A stretch of 64,000 bases of DNA. Origin: Pardosa pseudoannulata. Taxonomy: Eukaryota > Arthropoda > Arachnida > Araneae > Lycosidae. Where the stretch lies: assembly GCA_032207245.1 (NCBI GenBank), contig CM063502.1:73155116-73219115 (forward strand). Direction: 5' to 3'. Both the position numbers and the translations under genes were made by a program. Below, one piece after another: positions 48,931 to 60,991 of this stretch (position 1 is the first letter of the stretch; each line of letters opens with the position of its first letter). The notes below the pieces were generated by a model that was not told the DNA's origin, did not search any database, and saw only the letters and a list, made by a program, of their open reading frames with translations.

Positions 48931-49098
48931 CAGCTCCCCAAGCGTTCCTTGGCCGATGACTCTGTCACAGTTGCCGCATCCAGGGTACTACCGCGACGTT
49001 GCCGATTGCGTCTTCTGCTCCCTGGGCGCTCCTTAGCCGATAACTCTGTCCCAGTTGCCGCATCTAGGGGACTACCGCGACGTTGCCGACGATTCACC
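48931..49098 (-). repeat. Two 84-bp tandem repeats in the element leader
   Basis: Units 48931-49014 and 49015-49098 share GCGTTCCTT.GCCGAT.ACTCTGTC, CAGTTGCCGCATC and ACTACCGCGACGTTGCCGA, exactly 84 bases apart. They lie between the primer site and Gag. The minus-strand frame across them (48780-49178) looks like leader sequence rather than a gene. Confidence 0.88.
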
Positions 49099-49160
49099 CA
49101 GTTTCTTGCCGTTGTTTCCAAATTTCCGAAATTTCCTTTTTCCGCATCCAGGTGACAGAC

Positions 49161-49177
49161 CCCGCTATCTGACACCA
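49161..49177 (-). promoter_or_regulatory. Primer-binding site, tRNA-Leu-like
   Basis: On the minus strand TGGTGTCAGATAGCGGG begins four bases after the 5' LTR. TGG pairs with the CCA tail of a tRNA, and TGTCAGA(A) with the acceptor end of many animal leucine tRNAs. The tRNA identity is inferred. Confidence 0.75.
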
Positions 49178-49181
49178 CGTA

Positions 49182-49743
49182 TGTAACACACCCTCTTTCT
49201 AGGTGCGCTACGTTTTAGCGTGTGATCTGCCCGCCTACTTTACTGGGGCAGGTATATTCCTTTCCTGTCGCTGGGATGCATATCTTCTAAAATAATTCCT
49301 CGGAAACCTCTTACAGACGAAACAACATTTTTATTTACAGAACAGTTAAAAAAAACAATTAAAGAAAATCACATATCATCGTGAGTCTCAGAGCCAGTCC
49401 TAGCTAACGACCGATCGTCGTCTTTTCTTTCCACATCAGCGCAGAGAGATGTTTCTCGGCTGCCGGCCCTATCTCGACTCTCTCACTCCGCTGAACCCTT
49501 GCAGATTCCTCTCTTCTTCGGGGGGGGGGGGGTCTGGAAACTTGAGCCCCACCGAAGATAGCACAACCTCCTTCTCCGAGGCCCTGGAAAAACAAAACCA
49601 CGACCTCGAAAATCCTTATCGGCCCCCTTTTGCCTGCCCGTTTCTTACTTCCCCAAAGAAACGCCATGTGAAAGGGGCCAAATGGGGCGATTCTGCCAAT
49701 GTCATTGCCGAGCACACAAAGTCGTGGGTGCACATTCCTTACA
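49182..49743 (-). repeat. 5' LTR (minus strand)
   Basis: Reads TGTAAGGAATGTGCACC at its start and GGGTGTGTTACA at its end on the minus strand, so it has TG...CA termini. An AATAAA signal lies at complement 49330-49335 in the later third. A run of 13 G on the plus strand (49520-49532) compares with 10 in the other LTR. Confidence 0.92.
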
Positions 49744-49883
49744 GATAGTATGGCAACAGTTATTTTATTGAAAAAAAGCATCAAATAAGAAAGTAAATCA
49801 TAATTTTTATCAAAGAGAAAACCTCCAGAATTAATTAGAAAAATTTCAGATATAAGTTCAAGTGTTTCTCTGTTAATGTTCAC

Positions 49884-50062
49884 AAAAGAGTCTGTAATGG
49901 ACCTCTTGAGGATGACAAGGTCTCAAGAGATGCATTACAGAATGTTTTAATTGTAAGTGACGACCACCACAGACTCTTTTAACTGGGACTGTTAAAATTC
50001 TAATCGGCAACTTTGTGACCGAGTTGTGCTAGTTTATCGAGTCTGAATTTTATCCCAGTTAA
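49884..50062. repeat. Cluster of three inverted repeats
   Basis: AAAAGAGTCTG (49884-49894) pairs with CAGACTCTTTT (49970-49980). Inside it CTGTAATGGACCTCTTGAG (49892-49910) pairs with CTCAAGAGATGCATTACAG (49922-49940). TTAACTGGGACTGTTAAAATTC (49979-50000) pairs with GAATTTTATCCCAGTTAA (50045-50062). The arms touch one another. It may be a small foldback element; no target duplication found. Confidence 0.8.
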
Positions 50063-52336
50063 AGCATGCAGTCAGTCTTCATTAAAAATGTTGTAGGTTA
50101 TTTAAAAGCCACCTCGTATATTACATAAGATTATTATTTTTAAGCCTATTTTACAAACGAAAAGAATACATAATTTTATGTTAATTTACATAGTTTGTAA
50201 GCAACTTAATCGAAAATAAAATAAATAAATATTATCACACAGCATTTCTAAAGTATCCTAAATAAAAAACTTTTAAAAGATGTGAAATTCTATTTAACCT
50301 TTTAACGTGCGCGCTAAACTGGCCAAACTGTGCACATTCGAGATAATTAGAGCGGAGTTATACTTTATGTTGCTATGATTTTTCACTCTCGAATGCAATT
50401 GAGTTTTGAAAATGACAATGTGAAAAAAAAAAAGCAATTGTTACATGTGTAATGGTTGCAATGTTGAGCTATGTGCTGCATCTTGTTTCGAAATATATCA
50501 TACAAAAGAAAATTTTGATTAATTTTATAAATACTAGTATTGTTATTGTTTACGTTTTGAAAGTTTAAAAAGCATTTTTTCTGATAATAATGTTTATTCT
50601 GAAATGGGAATTCGAATAGAAAGATAAAAAAGCCGATGTGCGTGTAATATTACAATATTCGACTATTTTATATTTCGACTATTATTCAATATTCGACAAG
50701 ATCCAAAATTGCAATAAAAACTTTGATTATTTTTGTATTTTGTAATTTTTTTGGCAAGACAACGTTCTAAATTGTGTTTTTTGCATTAAAAAATTAATTT
50801 TTTTGGCTGGCCTTTTTAAATAAAACTGTGCATTAAGAGGCTAATTAGGTTATCTTAAAATAATTTCGTAACTATTACCAAAACTTATATTTTTTTTTAC
50901 CAAAATTTATATGCAATAAGAAAGTCGTATTGAGTTGTGCTATATAATGTTGATTAATAAACTTACAACTTATTTATTTTATTAAACACTTATGTTATAT
51001 AATATTACAAATAAACAAGTAATAAAGGGCACTTAAAAACAAGAAGAGAAATGGAAATGCCAAAAGCACTTTGATCCGAGGTGTATCAAGGGAAATTTTA
51101 ATCACTGAGACATTTTAAACGAAATAGTCTCTAAAACTTCTAGCTTTACATTAAGTTTGTATTTGTTCACACTTAAGTTAAAATATATTAAATTTATACT
51201 GTATTGAATTCTCATCGAAAATAATCATTTATCACGTTCCTGAAAATATGCCTTCGCTTACAAAATCAGTGCTTACGTGTAATATATCAAAATTGCGTAA
51301 AATAAATATGGTCTTTGAATTGAAGAATAGCTGCAGTTTTCCATTTTCTGAGGCTTTTAGAATTTAATATGTAATGCTTTAGCTTCAATTCATCTCGAAC
51401 ACATATCTTTATATGTTAACGGTTATATGCAGCTCTGTGAATTTCACAGGATTCATCACATTTAAACGAGAAATTTAAAGAGCGGTTTTAGGATTTCCAT
51501 TGAAATCACAAAGGCGGATTTTTCCGGAATGCTGAATCAATATTGAATAAAATATCTTTTTTCAAATCGCACAATAAGCAATTATTCAACACATACCTCT
51601 TCCACAAATATATCTTTAAAACTGGGGAAATATCTTTCACTACCTATGTAAATACGTGTATAAATTAAAAATATTCAACTTTATGATAGAACTTAAATGA
51701 ATTCATTATTAAATATCTTGGTAACTAATTTTTCTGATTAAAGAACAAGGGAAAGAAAACAAGAAAACACATATAAGCATATTTATTTATATATACATGT
51801 GTGAGTGTATATGTGTTTTACACTTCAGAATCAGTTCAGATCTCCGACTGCATAAATATAATAATGTGGTCATCTGAAATTTCGGAAACCATGCCGAATT
51901 ATCTAAAAAATAAATTTAAATTTGGTTTGTTAAGCTAGGCTCAGTCAAAATGAGGTGATCGTTACCTGAGACATTTTATTGACGACCAAAACTGAAGCGG
52001 TTCTGCTGCACTGGGTTGACATAAAACTCATATATAAATTTGACTACTACAAGGGAGACAAAATGAATTCCCATACAAAAATTAGTTAATTCCGCTTTAA
52101 TATGGTTTGTTAGCAGGTTGTTTCGTCACTGCAAAATTACAAAATTCAGCAGTCATGATTTCAATTGCTCAACACAGATCTCAGATCCCGGAAACTAGAA
52201 ATGGACACAAGAATGGAAGATGAAAATTAGGATGCTATTGGTGGAAAAGTGGAAAAGTTAAGACATGATATTATAGTTAGGAAAAAGTAATTAAATTCGT
52301 TTAAGTTTTAATATATTACACACACACATTTACATA

Positions 52337-52337
<1 letters not shown>
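50063..52337. other. AT-rich sequence, no gene seen
   Basis: No supported feature. Confidence 0.6.

Positions 52338-52400
<63 letters not shown>
52338..52400. repeat. (TA)n microsatellite
   Basis: About 30 TA units, preceded by a short (AC)n at 52318-52327. Confidence 0.97.
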
Positions 52401-52403
<3 letters not shown>

Positions 52404-52632
52404 CAGGTGTCCTACAACTTTAAATTCTTAAATAATTAAAAAAAACCTTTAAAATTTCAAAGATATCTGTATATTTTAATGCGGTTTGCAAAAATACTAA
52501 CCTGAAGATTTGGGGATGTTTTTGGAGAGTTAAATTATTAAAGTCTTTTTATAGAGAATACATGAGTAATTCAATTAGAAATCACTACATTCATCCTGTA
52601 TTATTATAGTAGACACACACATACACACATAT

Positions 52633-52633
<1 letters not shown>

Positions 52634-52682
<49 letters not shown>
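52634..52682. repeat. (AT)n microsatellite
   Basis: About 24 AT units, preceded by ACACACACATACACACATATCC. It is the second TA tract within 300 bp. Confidence 0.97.
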
Positions 52683-52689
<7 letters not shown>

Positions 52690-55559
52690 CCTTTAAATAT
52701 AAATAAATATGGATTAATAGGTAGATAGATATACGTATATTTGTGTATACAGAGAGAGACATATGATGATGTTATGTCTGAAGTTAATGAAGACGCATAC
52801 ATTCGATTTAAACACAGAATTCAAATTTGTTATCGAACTCACTAATATATCAAAAAAAGATTCATTAGGAAAATGCAATAATTATTAATACCTTTACATA
52901 AAGGTTATATAACTAAAAATATTAATCTTATCTGTTTAAAAAGTTAAATAAAATATTATCTAATGCTTTTTATCGAAAAATCCACTGTCTTGATAAATGA
53001 CCTGCAAATGTTATATAAGAAATTATGGACCTTTATTTGAAAATCATTAATCGAAAATGTCTGCCATTTGTTATTACATTAGGAAATATGGATTATATGT
53101 TATTCGCTCCGATACACTTTATAAATATTATTGAGAATTTTTTCCCGAAACATAAGATTCTTTAAAAAAATCAAATAATGTTTATTTTCCATTTTATTAT
53201 AAGTCACTCTTAATGTTCGAAATTTATTTTACTTTTTTTACTTCTTTATTTAAAAGCAAACATTTCATTTTGTGGTAAAATATACAATTGAAGCATATGG
53301 TTAAAATTATTACATGAAAGATTTTATAGAACTTTGATAAAAATAATCCCGACAATATTGTATTTAAGAAAAATAATAATAATCAGTGTATCTAATGCAC
53401 ATTTATGATATAATGAACTTCTAAGCTATAGTCATAAGATATCCATTATTCGGAAGGGGAGCTTTAAAAACCATAGGATATGTCTTTTCGCTTGATTACT
53501 TTATATGTATGAAAGATGAGAGAACGATTTCTTCGGAGGATTAGTCTTTTTCCAAATATTTGTTTGTGTTTAGTCTTCAATAACAAAATTAAACCCTGAA
53601 AGAATGATTGATATTTGATCCCACAAATATTGACTTATAAAGACATTGGCTACATGAAAAGGCTAGATATCTTTGTAAGAGACATTGTACGAATATATTA
53701 AAAAAAGGAATGAAGGCCAGGACTGTAGGTCTTCTATTTATTCAGACTTCCAAATTACAAAGATACCATTTGCAAAGAAACCCGGTATTTTACTCTTTCA
53801 GTTATCCTTTAAACTAAATAAGCAACCTTTTTCTTAAATCGATAAGCATACCCCTCGGAAGCTTATTTAAGAGCCATTGGTAAAACAAACAACAAAAATA
53901 TGAATATATTCCTGCGCTAATTATTGTGCACATTTCTGTATAAAAGTAGCGCAAACGTAATAATAGTGAAAAAAATTCATAATATTTTGTAGAATAATCG
54001 TTAAAGTTAGAATCAAACAAATGTTAAGAAATCCAATTTATTTTCATAACAGACCGTTTCACTACACTTCATTGACTGATGTTTTAAATGGCAAAACTCA
54101 CATCTTTTGTTTCCTAGAAAATCTACTGCTTTTATTTCTGTGGTCAACAGGTAGTGTATTAAACTTGTTTTTATCTCTTTGGAAAGAGCCTTGTCTAACA
54201 AGCTTTTATGTAGTAAAAATGTTGTCTTAGTGCTTATAATCAAGTAGTAAATCTTACCTTTCACCAGCTTTTGAAAGTAATAAATAGACTGTACTTCACT
54301 TTCTTTATTGTTACAGTATTAGATAAACATATATTGCTGATAGCTGGGAGATAAATAAAAGAATTGATATAAAAGGACATGAAGACTCTTAATTTGAAAT
54401 GGAACGAAAATCAATATTATATAAAACATTTTATTTCTCCTAACTTTTTCCCCTAAATTATTACTCTTTACTTGACTACATATTCCACCGTTTTTTTTTC
54501 TAAATGTATAATATTTTTGTAGATATTCAATTAAGGGCGCACAGTAAACATTTTAATGCATAGTTTACATTTAAACGTAAACACACTTTTACCATTAACT
54601 GTTGAAAGAAAACAAACTGTTGAATGCAGCTTTATTTTAGGAGTTGAGAAACATATATGGAATTTGTAATTTTTTTTTTCAGTTTCAGATATTTCAGAAG
54701 TATTTAGAGTCTAATGTTTACTATTAGTCTATAATTAGTTTATGAGTTAATAAGATTTGTCTATGATTGAATTGTATAATTGTTTTTTAAACTTTATTTC
54801 TAATTTTTGATTTTGATATTTAGGAATGTACATCTTCTATTAATTTCTAAGTTTTTGAAGTAATATATTTTAGAAAGCCATGACTATGTTACAGAAATTT
54901 AATCAACAAAAGAATGAGTTTATATAAATCAAATCCATCTCAAAGGATTATATTTATCGGGATGTGTGATAAGTCAAAAATGCATAAATATCAAGCGTAA
55001 TATGAATTTTTATTTTTAAAAACTGCAGAATTTTAGACTGAAAAGCATAATTGTTTATATTATTATTGATATATAATCATTTGCGAAAAATTTTATTTTC
55101 CTTGTGCTGTATTTATTCGAATTCTTGGTATTTTATACACATGATTATCTAATTTCAGATTTTCTTTTCAACAGATTGCCTGAGAAATTATAAAAGTAAA
55201 AGTTTATATGTGAATATCTTAATAATTTACCAATCCTCCTATGGACGGATAATAGACTATATACGTTAGAGTATCGTTTCTACAAGCTTCTGGATTTCTT
55301 TTACACCCGGAGATCACAGTGCATTGTTTACACAGACCTGAGATCATGTAAATTGGATGGAAGAGGACGTATGTGTCGAATGCGCTTTTCCCAGAGTATT
55401 TCTCTGCATTTTCAATGAGTTTAAGATATAGACTACTTGTCGATCAGTAAAAGTTCTTGACATTGTCATTCATGTTTAGTCAACTAATTTCGAATGTTTC
55501 TAACACAATGTGTAGTTACATTAGAGTCCCTGAAGTATACTTACCTTTGGAAAATAAAT
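52683..55559. other. AT-rich sequence, no gene recognised
   Basis: A minus-strand 83-codon frame at 54013-54264 has a CEFCHLKHQSMKCSETVC stretch that could be a Cys-rich remnant such as a piggyBac tail, but this is too short to call. Nothing else supported. Confidence 0.55.
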
Positions 55560-55820
55560 GCAATATACAAGATGCACTTGGTTTGTCACTGTGTCCAGAT
55601 TTGTCCATAAATGAGCAGCAGGATACCGCTTTTATATCCGCAAAACGTGCCCAACACCATGACGCTTCCTTGTACATTGTGAGCAAAACAAGATGGGTTC
55701 ATAGATTCTTATAGTTCTCACTAAAATTGCTGTCCTCTATCAGTGAGAAAGAGTTAAGCGTGAAACGTCTAACTACACTTCCTTTCTCCAATCTTCATTT
55801 GTCCAGTTTTGACTTTTTCA
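55560..55820 (-). pseudogene. Decayed Tc1-type transposase fragment
   Basis: Read on the minus strand, NWTNEDWRKEV then SRLTLSH at about 55740-55815 matches the Tc1 block around the second catalytic aspartate (NWT..DW..V.WSDES.F). After a frame change, 55590-55675 reads GSVMVLGTFCGYKSGILLLI, matching the GGGSVMVWGCFS block and the strand after it. The aspartate-bearing WSDE motif is destroyed (reads LDVS) and stops interrupt the frame. Less AT-rich DNA continues to about 56300 and may be the rest of the element. Ends were not identified. Confidence 0.66.
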
Positions 55821-56760
55821 AAATGACTGCATATCAATTCTAGCAAGCAATCTGGAAACAAATCTGAGATTTCTACACGGCCCGACTCCGTAATTTCATC
55901 CTCTGCAATTATCTGTTATAACTAACCTTATTTCAAGGCTTCTGCCATTTGAAATACAATACACTGTTCTAGCTTAAATCAGTCGGAAACGTGCTGACCA
56001 CGGTCTTAGATGAATGTATTCAAACATTACGTCTTTTGGTCAACGAATGTGTTTTGTATACAACTCTGGAACTCAAAATGGCTACTTTTAAGAACCCAGT
56101 TAGTTCTACTGTCGTGACTGTTTTGCCATTATATCTTGTCCATCGTTAATTACAGTTGAACAAGTTACTTATACTAGCCTTCCGATTACAATTCATCCAC
56201 GTCATAAGCAAAATATGTACGCTTTAAGACAGCGCACAAGTTTCTAATTCTTTGACCAGAGTGGGTACATGTCTGAAGTTCAGCTATTCATATTATCTTC
56301 TATTTCGATACTATCACTATTATTAATAACTATGTACTGTATTTATAAAGAACAAGAAATTAAACAATAATGTATCATTAGTACTGATTTTAAGTAATTT
56401 ATTTTCACTTTTTTAAATTTCTGTTAGACTTTAAATTATGATATTTATCAATAACACAGTTGGGAAGTATTACACATTAAGCCATTTTCAAAAACACAGG
56501 CCTAAATAAATCACCCATAGTATTTATTAATCGTAAGAAGTACTCAATTCTACTAGAAGAAATTTATAAGCCAAAAAAAAAATAACACAAATTTTTATGC
56601 TATCGATTATTAAGGTTAAGATAGATTCGTCTTACAATAAATTTATTATGATGTAGGATAAAAAGTAACTTAAAAATTTATCAACATCCCACGTGATATG
56701 GATTTTCCTGTTGATAAAATGCAGTTTCTGAAGTTTTAAAAGTAATTTTATTATTTTGAA
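55821..56760. other. Moderately AT-rich sequence, possible remainder of the Tc1 relic
   Basis: GC content is higher up to about 56300 than in the flanks, but I cannot read further transposase motifs or find terminal repeats. Confidence 0.45.
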
Positions 56761-56879
56761 GCAAGCACTCTAACGTAGCTTACTACTGGCTCTCGGAAAG
56801 GTTGCCACTTTTAAGTTAGAGGGTAAACATTCAATTGTGATACTGACCCAACTCCTGCCACTTGCTTAATTTACCTAAT

Positions 56880-57190
56880 TATGCTGACACACATGTAAAA
56901 AAAAACATTTATTATTGCTACTAAAAAAAACAATATAACCACTAGCTTGTGGTAACAAAAAATTAATGCAAACTATAGAACAATATTCTTCACGACGAAT
57001 ATGCAGCAACTCAGCAGACTTGATTTCTACACCCTGCAGCAGCGTGGCGAACATCCAGTCGTAGGGGTCACTTCAAGGTCGCACTGAGCGGAAGTCCGTA
57101 TGCGTTGAAGTCGGCTGCTAGCGGCGGAGTCAGAGCGAGGCACGTGGTGTTGCCTGAGTGGCGGGTGCTTATATCATACAGTGTACTATC
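56880..57190 (-). mobile_element. Possible LTR fragment, tentative
   Basis: A GC-rich patch (57000-57170) in AT-rich DNA. On the minus strand a TATA-like ATATAAGC near 57170 is followed by about 170 GC-rich bases and then AATAAATG at about 56915-56922, the promoter-to-polyA spacing of an LTR. No second LTR or target duplication was found, so a host promoter region is not excluded. Confidence 0.25.
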
Positions 57191-59624
57191 CGGTTAACAG
57201 TTACAATTTGGTGAAAAATAAAAATTAACATAAGCAAGTATTGTAAAATAAATTATAAATGATTACGTAAAAAAATAAATTAGTATTATAAAAAATAACC
57301 AGTGCGACGAGTCGCCACAATTTGATCATTATATCCGAAATATTTAATTTTCCGTTATACTGGCTATATACAATATATGAGGCACTCTGTCTTCCAATAT
57401 TTGATGTAAGAGATAAAACAGTTTTATGCATTTGTTTTAACAACATTGATTCGTTTGCCTTTAAAAGAATTTGTTTGAATTTTAAGTACTTAAATATTGT
57501 AAAAATACTCAACATTATTTATTTTTAAGAATTTAGAAAAGGTAGAAAAGTTTTCTATGACATCTTTTATTACAAAATTAGACTAACATATTGGATTGAA
57601 AAAGTGTTACCTACAAGTGGAAATAAAATTTACAGGTAGTTGAAGCTAAAAACTCAAAATTTTGTTGTACTGATTTTATGATAGTATTAGTATGAAATGT
57701 TACAATAGTATGAAAATACCATCTTTGTTTTTCTTAAATGGGATAAAATAAAAATATTGTACAAACTGTTATTGTAAAATATTCAAACTTCATAGTAATT
57801 TTGAATTATTACAAAGGTTGTACAGATGAGAAATTCATTGAAATATTATTCAGGATTAGTATCACATAAAGAAAATATTTTCATGTAAAATTATATGTTA
57901 ATATGTTACTCTAACTGTATAAATTGGATATTAATTTTCAAAAATAAATACAACATGGATAATATAGTATATCAGTAAAGATAACTTAACGATTCATTAT
58001 TATTTATAATTATACAAAGATCGTAGCATTTATTTTAAGTAGCAACAGTTTTCAATCAAATTAAACATCATCATTCTGCATTAAATTTTATTTATTAAAA
58101 CGCCTAAAGTATGTATTTGGAATGAATTGATTCCTTCATTTAAAAGTGAAATATTCATATTTAGAAAAAGTTTATTCATGTTTTCTAAGTAAAATGTAAT
58201 CACCTAAAATCACTGATGGGAATAACCACATATACCTGTTTTACATAATAGTATATTTTAGAGAAATTAACAACCATTGATGATACCTACCATTGATGAT
58301 ACTGATGATACCGCTTTGTCCTTTACATGCTTTTTCATCCACGAAAAAACCATGTAAAACCATGCTTAAGAATGTTGTTTTCTAAAACCGGTATATTTAT
58401 AAAATTTTCAAACATAAAATGACAATTCTTCATAATTTAGTAGCATTAATCAGCTTTAATATTAATACATAAATCTGTATAAACTACAATAATATGGTGT
58501 ATTTGTTAGTTGCAAATTAATTTAGTGTAATATAAAGGGTACATTTTACTGGGTCAGAGCTAATTTGCAATATCTTTCTTTGAAAATTTGGTCCAGATGT
58601 ACAAACATAACATTACATAATTCTAAATCATCTAGTAATTCAGTTGTAAAATAATGTAATTTAGAAAATAACTACTTTATTAGTTCGTCAGTCGCAATAA
58701 TTTCATTATACATAAAAATAAAGGCTTCTGAAAATACACATTGGTATTTGAAAATTAATATTAAACTGCAAAATAATCTGTTCCCATCTGGTAAGGGTAT
58801 ATTTCCGATTTACAATATTATATTAATATTTTCTTTAGAGTGTTTAGATTCCATAAAATATTTTTTTATCATATTTAATGGTAAAAACAGTTACCCGGAA
58901 AACAACTCTAATGAAACAGGTATATTCTATGTTTTTAGATTCTTTGCAGTTAGTGGTGAAATAAATTACTTTATACATAAGTTTCTATTGATCATTAAAA
59001 ATGTTAATACTGTATAATCTGTAGTATCGTAAGTATAGCATCTGAACTCCAATTTGTACGTTTAGTGTGCTTCCGAAATACAAAATATATTCAAGATTTT
59101 CATTATTCATCTTTAATATACTTAGCTTTTTCAGCTCATATTATATAAATCATTTCAAAAGCTGACATTTCTAGAGAGTGGTATTGCATAATTGGGAAGT
59201 AGATTAAATATTTACATTATTAAGATGTCGAAGAAAGATATATGGTGACTTAAAGAAAAAGTTATGCATGATATAATCTCACAAAATAACACAGACGGAT
59301 AGAAGAAGTTTAGAAAAAAATGAAGTTTTCTAAAGGACTAAATTAAGGATTGCCTATGGCAAAGTGATAGTCTCTTATGCAAGTTAGTCTTTTTTTTTAT
59401 ATTTTTTTACCTTTTCCTTCAAAACTGTATATGTTTATATGAATGGATTTCTAAATTGAAATCTTAAATGTTTTAAAACTACTCCACATCATTGTCTGCG
59501 TTGTCTGGGTCCAGATCTTGATAACTTCCATAAGAAAGAGTTTTGTAGTTATAATAATTATCTTCATAGCATCAAAATCGAAGATTTGTGCAATGAAGAT
59601 AAATTTTATGCTACATACATTGTC
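57191..59624. other. AT-rich sequence, no gene seen
   Basis: No supported feature. A short repeat ATTGATGATACC(T)ACC occurs at 58275-58310. Confidence 0.6.
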
Positions 59625-60991
59625 AATGAGATAATTTGAGATGTAGTTTCAGTTAGTTGAAGAATGGAAAATTATGACAGACCTACGGAAAACGTACCTA
59701 AGTGTGTAATCTATACAATTGGCGAGAGACAAGTCACTATTTTAATTTTTAGTTTCTCAACTTTATATAAAAAATTATATAATAAAATTATTAGAATGTA
59801 TAATACTTATTCTTTACTAACTCTCAATCTTTTTTCTGCTTTTTTTTTTCGAATAAAATATTTTGTTCAACGTAAAAGGTAAAATTCTATCATCCAACAA
59901 AAAAAATTTTGATCTAAATTCCTTTCAGATTATATACACAAATTTTCACTGTAGCAATGTCAGTATTGCAGAACAGGAGAATATATTATGCTTTTAAAAT
60001 CTTAAAATGACAATAAAAATTTATATAACAAATTTCAGTTTCTATATATTAAACATTCTACAAAGTACATACTTATATTATAAACTCATATTACAGAACC
60101 CTCAGCTTGTGAAATACGTTACTATTTCAGCTTTTATGAACACACATGCTCAACGTAGCAATGTCTGTGTTGTTAAACAAGAAAATATATAATTGTTTAT
60201 AAGTTTAAAGTATAGACGAGAAATTTCTGTTTAAATTGTGCAATACAATTGATGTAAAATCGGAACTCTAACTCCAAACCGCACGACATTTTGCACTTTT
60301 ATCTTAAATGAGATAATTTGAGATGTAGTTTCAGTTAGTTGAAGAATGGAAAATTATGACAGACCTACGGAAAACGTACCTAAGTGTGTAATCTATACAA
60401 TTGGCGAGATACAAATCACTATTTTAATTTTTAGTTTCTCAACTTTATATAAAAAATTATATAATAAAATTATTAGAATGTATAATACTTATTCTTTACT
60501 AACTCTCAATCTTTTTTCTGTTTTTTTTTTTTTTCGAATAAAATATTTTGTTCAACGTAAAAGGTAAAACTCTATCATCCAACAAAAAATATTTTGATCT
60601 AAATTCCTTTCAGATTATATACACAAATTTTCACTGTAGCAATATCAGTATTGCAAAACAGGAGAATATATTATGCTTTTAAAATCTTAAAATGACAATA
60701 AAAATTTATATAACAAATTTCAGTTTCTATATATTAAACATTCTACACAGTACATACTGATATTATAAACTTATATTACAGAACCCTCAGCTTGTGAAAT
60801 ACGTTGCTATTTCAGCTTTTATGAACACACATGCTCAACGTAGCAATGTCTGTGTTGTTAAACAAGAAAATATATAATTGTTTATAAGTTTAAAGTATAG
60901 ACAAGAAATTTCTATTTAAATTGTGCAATACAATTGATGTAAAATCGGAACTCTAACTCCAAACCGCACGACATTTTGCATTTTTATCTTA
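59625..60991. repeat. Tandem duplication, two units of about 683 bp
   Basis: 59625-60306 and 60307-60991 are nearly identical from AATGAGATAATTTGAG to ATTTTGCA.TTTTATCTTA, differing by a few substitutions and a poly-T length change. Each unit contains an internal half-repeat (GTAGCAATGTCAGTATTGCAG with its tail, against GTAGCAATGTCTGTGTTGTTA). Each has a plus-strand frame of 72-73 codons (MENYDRPTENVPKC...) that I do not recognise and consider doubtful. Confidence 0.95.

Larger units (their letters stand above)
45159..49743 (-). mobile_element. Non-autonomous Ty3/gypsy-type LTR retrotransposon, structurally complete
   Basis: A 4585-bp element on the minus strand, flanked by the 5-bp target duplication GATAG (45154-45158 and 49744-49748). 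It has two LTRs of about 560 bp, a primer-binding site next to the upstream LTR, a Gag-like frame, integrase fragments, a long unassigned frame and purine-rich tracts before the downstream LTR. Reverse transcriptase, RNase H and protease were not found, so it must borrow enzymes from an intact relative. The LTRs differ at about 20 positions by eye, so it is not brand new. It is much more GC-rich than the host DNA. Confidence 0.9.

Noticed and set aside
54013..54264. Cys-containing minus-strand frame resembling a zinc-binding tail
   Set aside because: One short CxxC segment is not enough, and no terminal repeats or neighbouring transposase blocks were found.
55457..55714. 85-codon plus-strand frame
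   Set aside because: It lies antisense over the decayed Tc1 transposase blocks.
59664..59882. 72-73 codon frames repeated in the 683-bp tandem units
   Set aside because: Repetition comes from the DNA duplication; the tail is poly-T coded phenylalanine and the frame matches no family.
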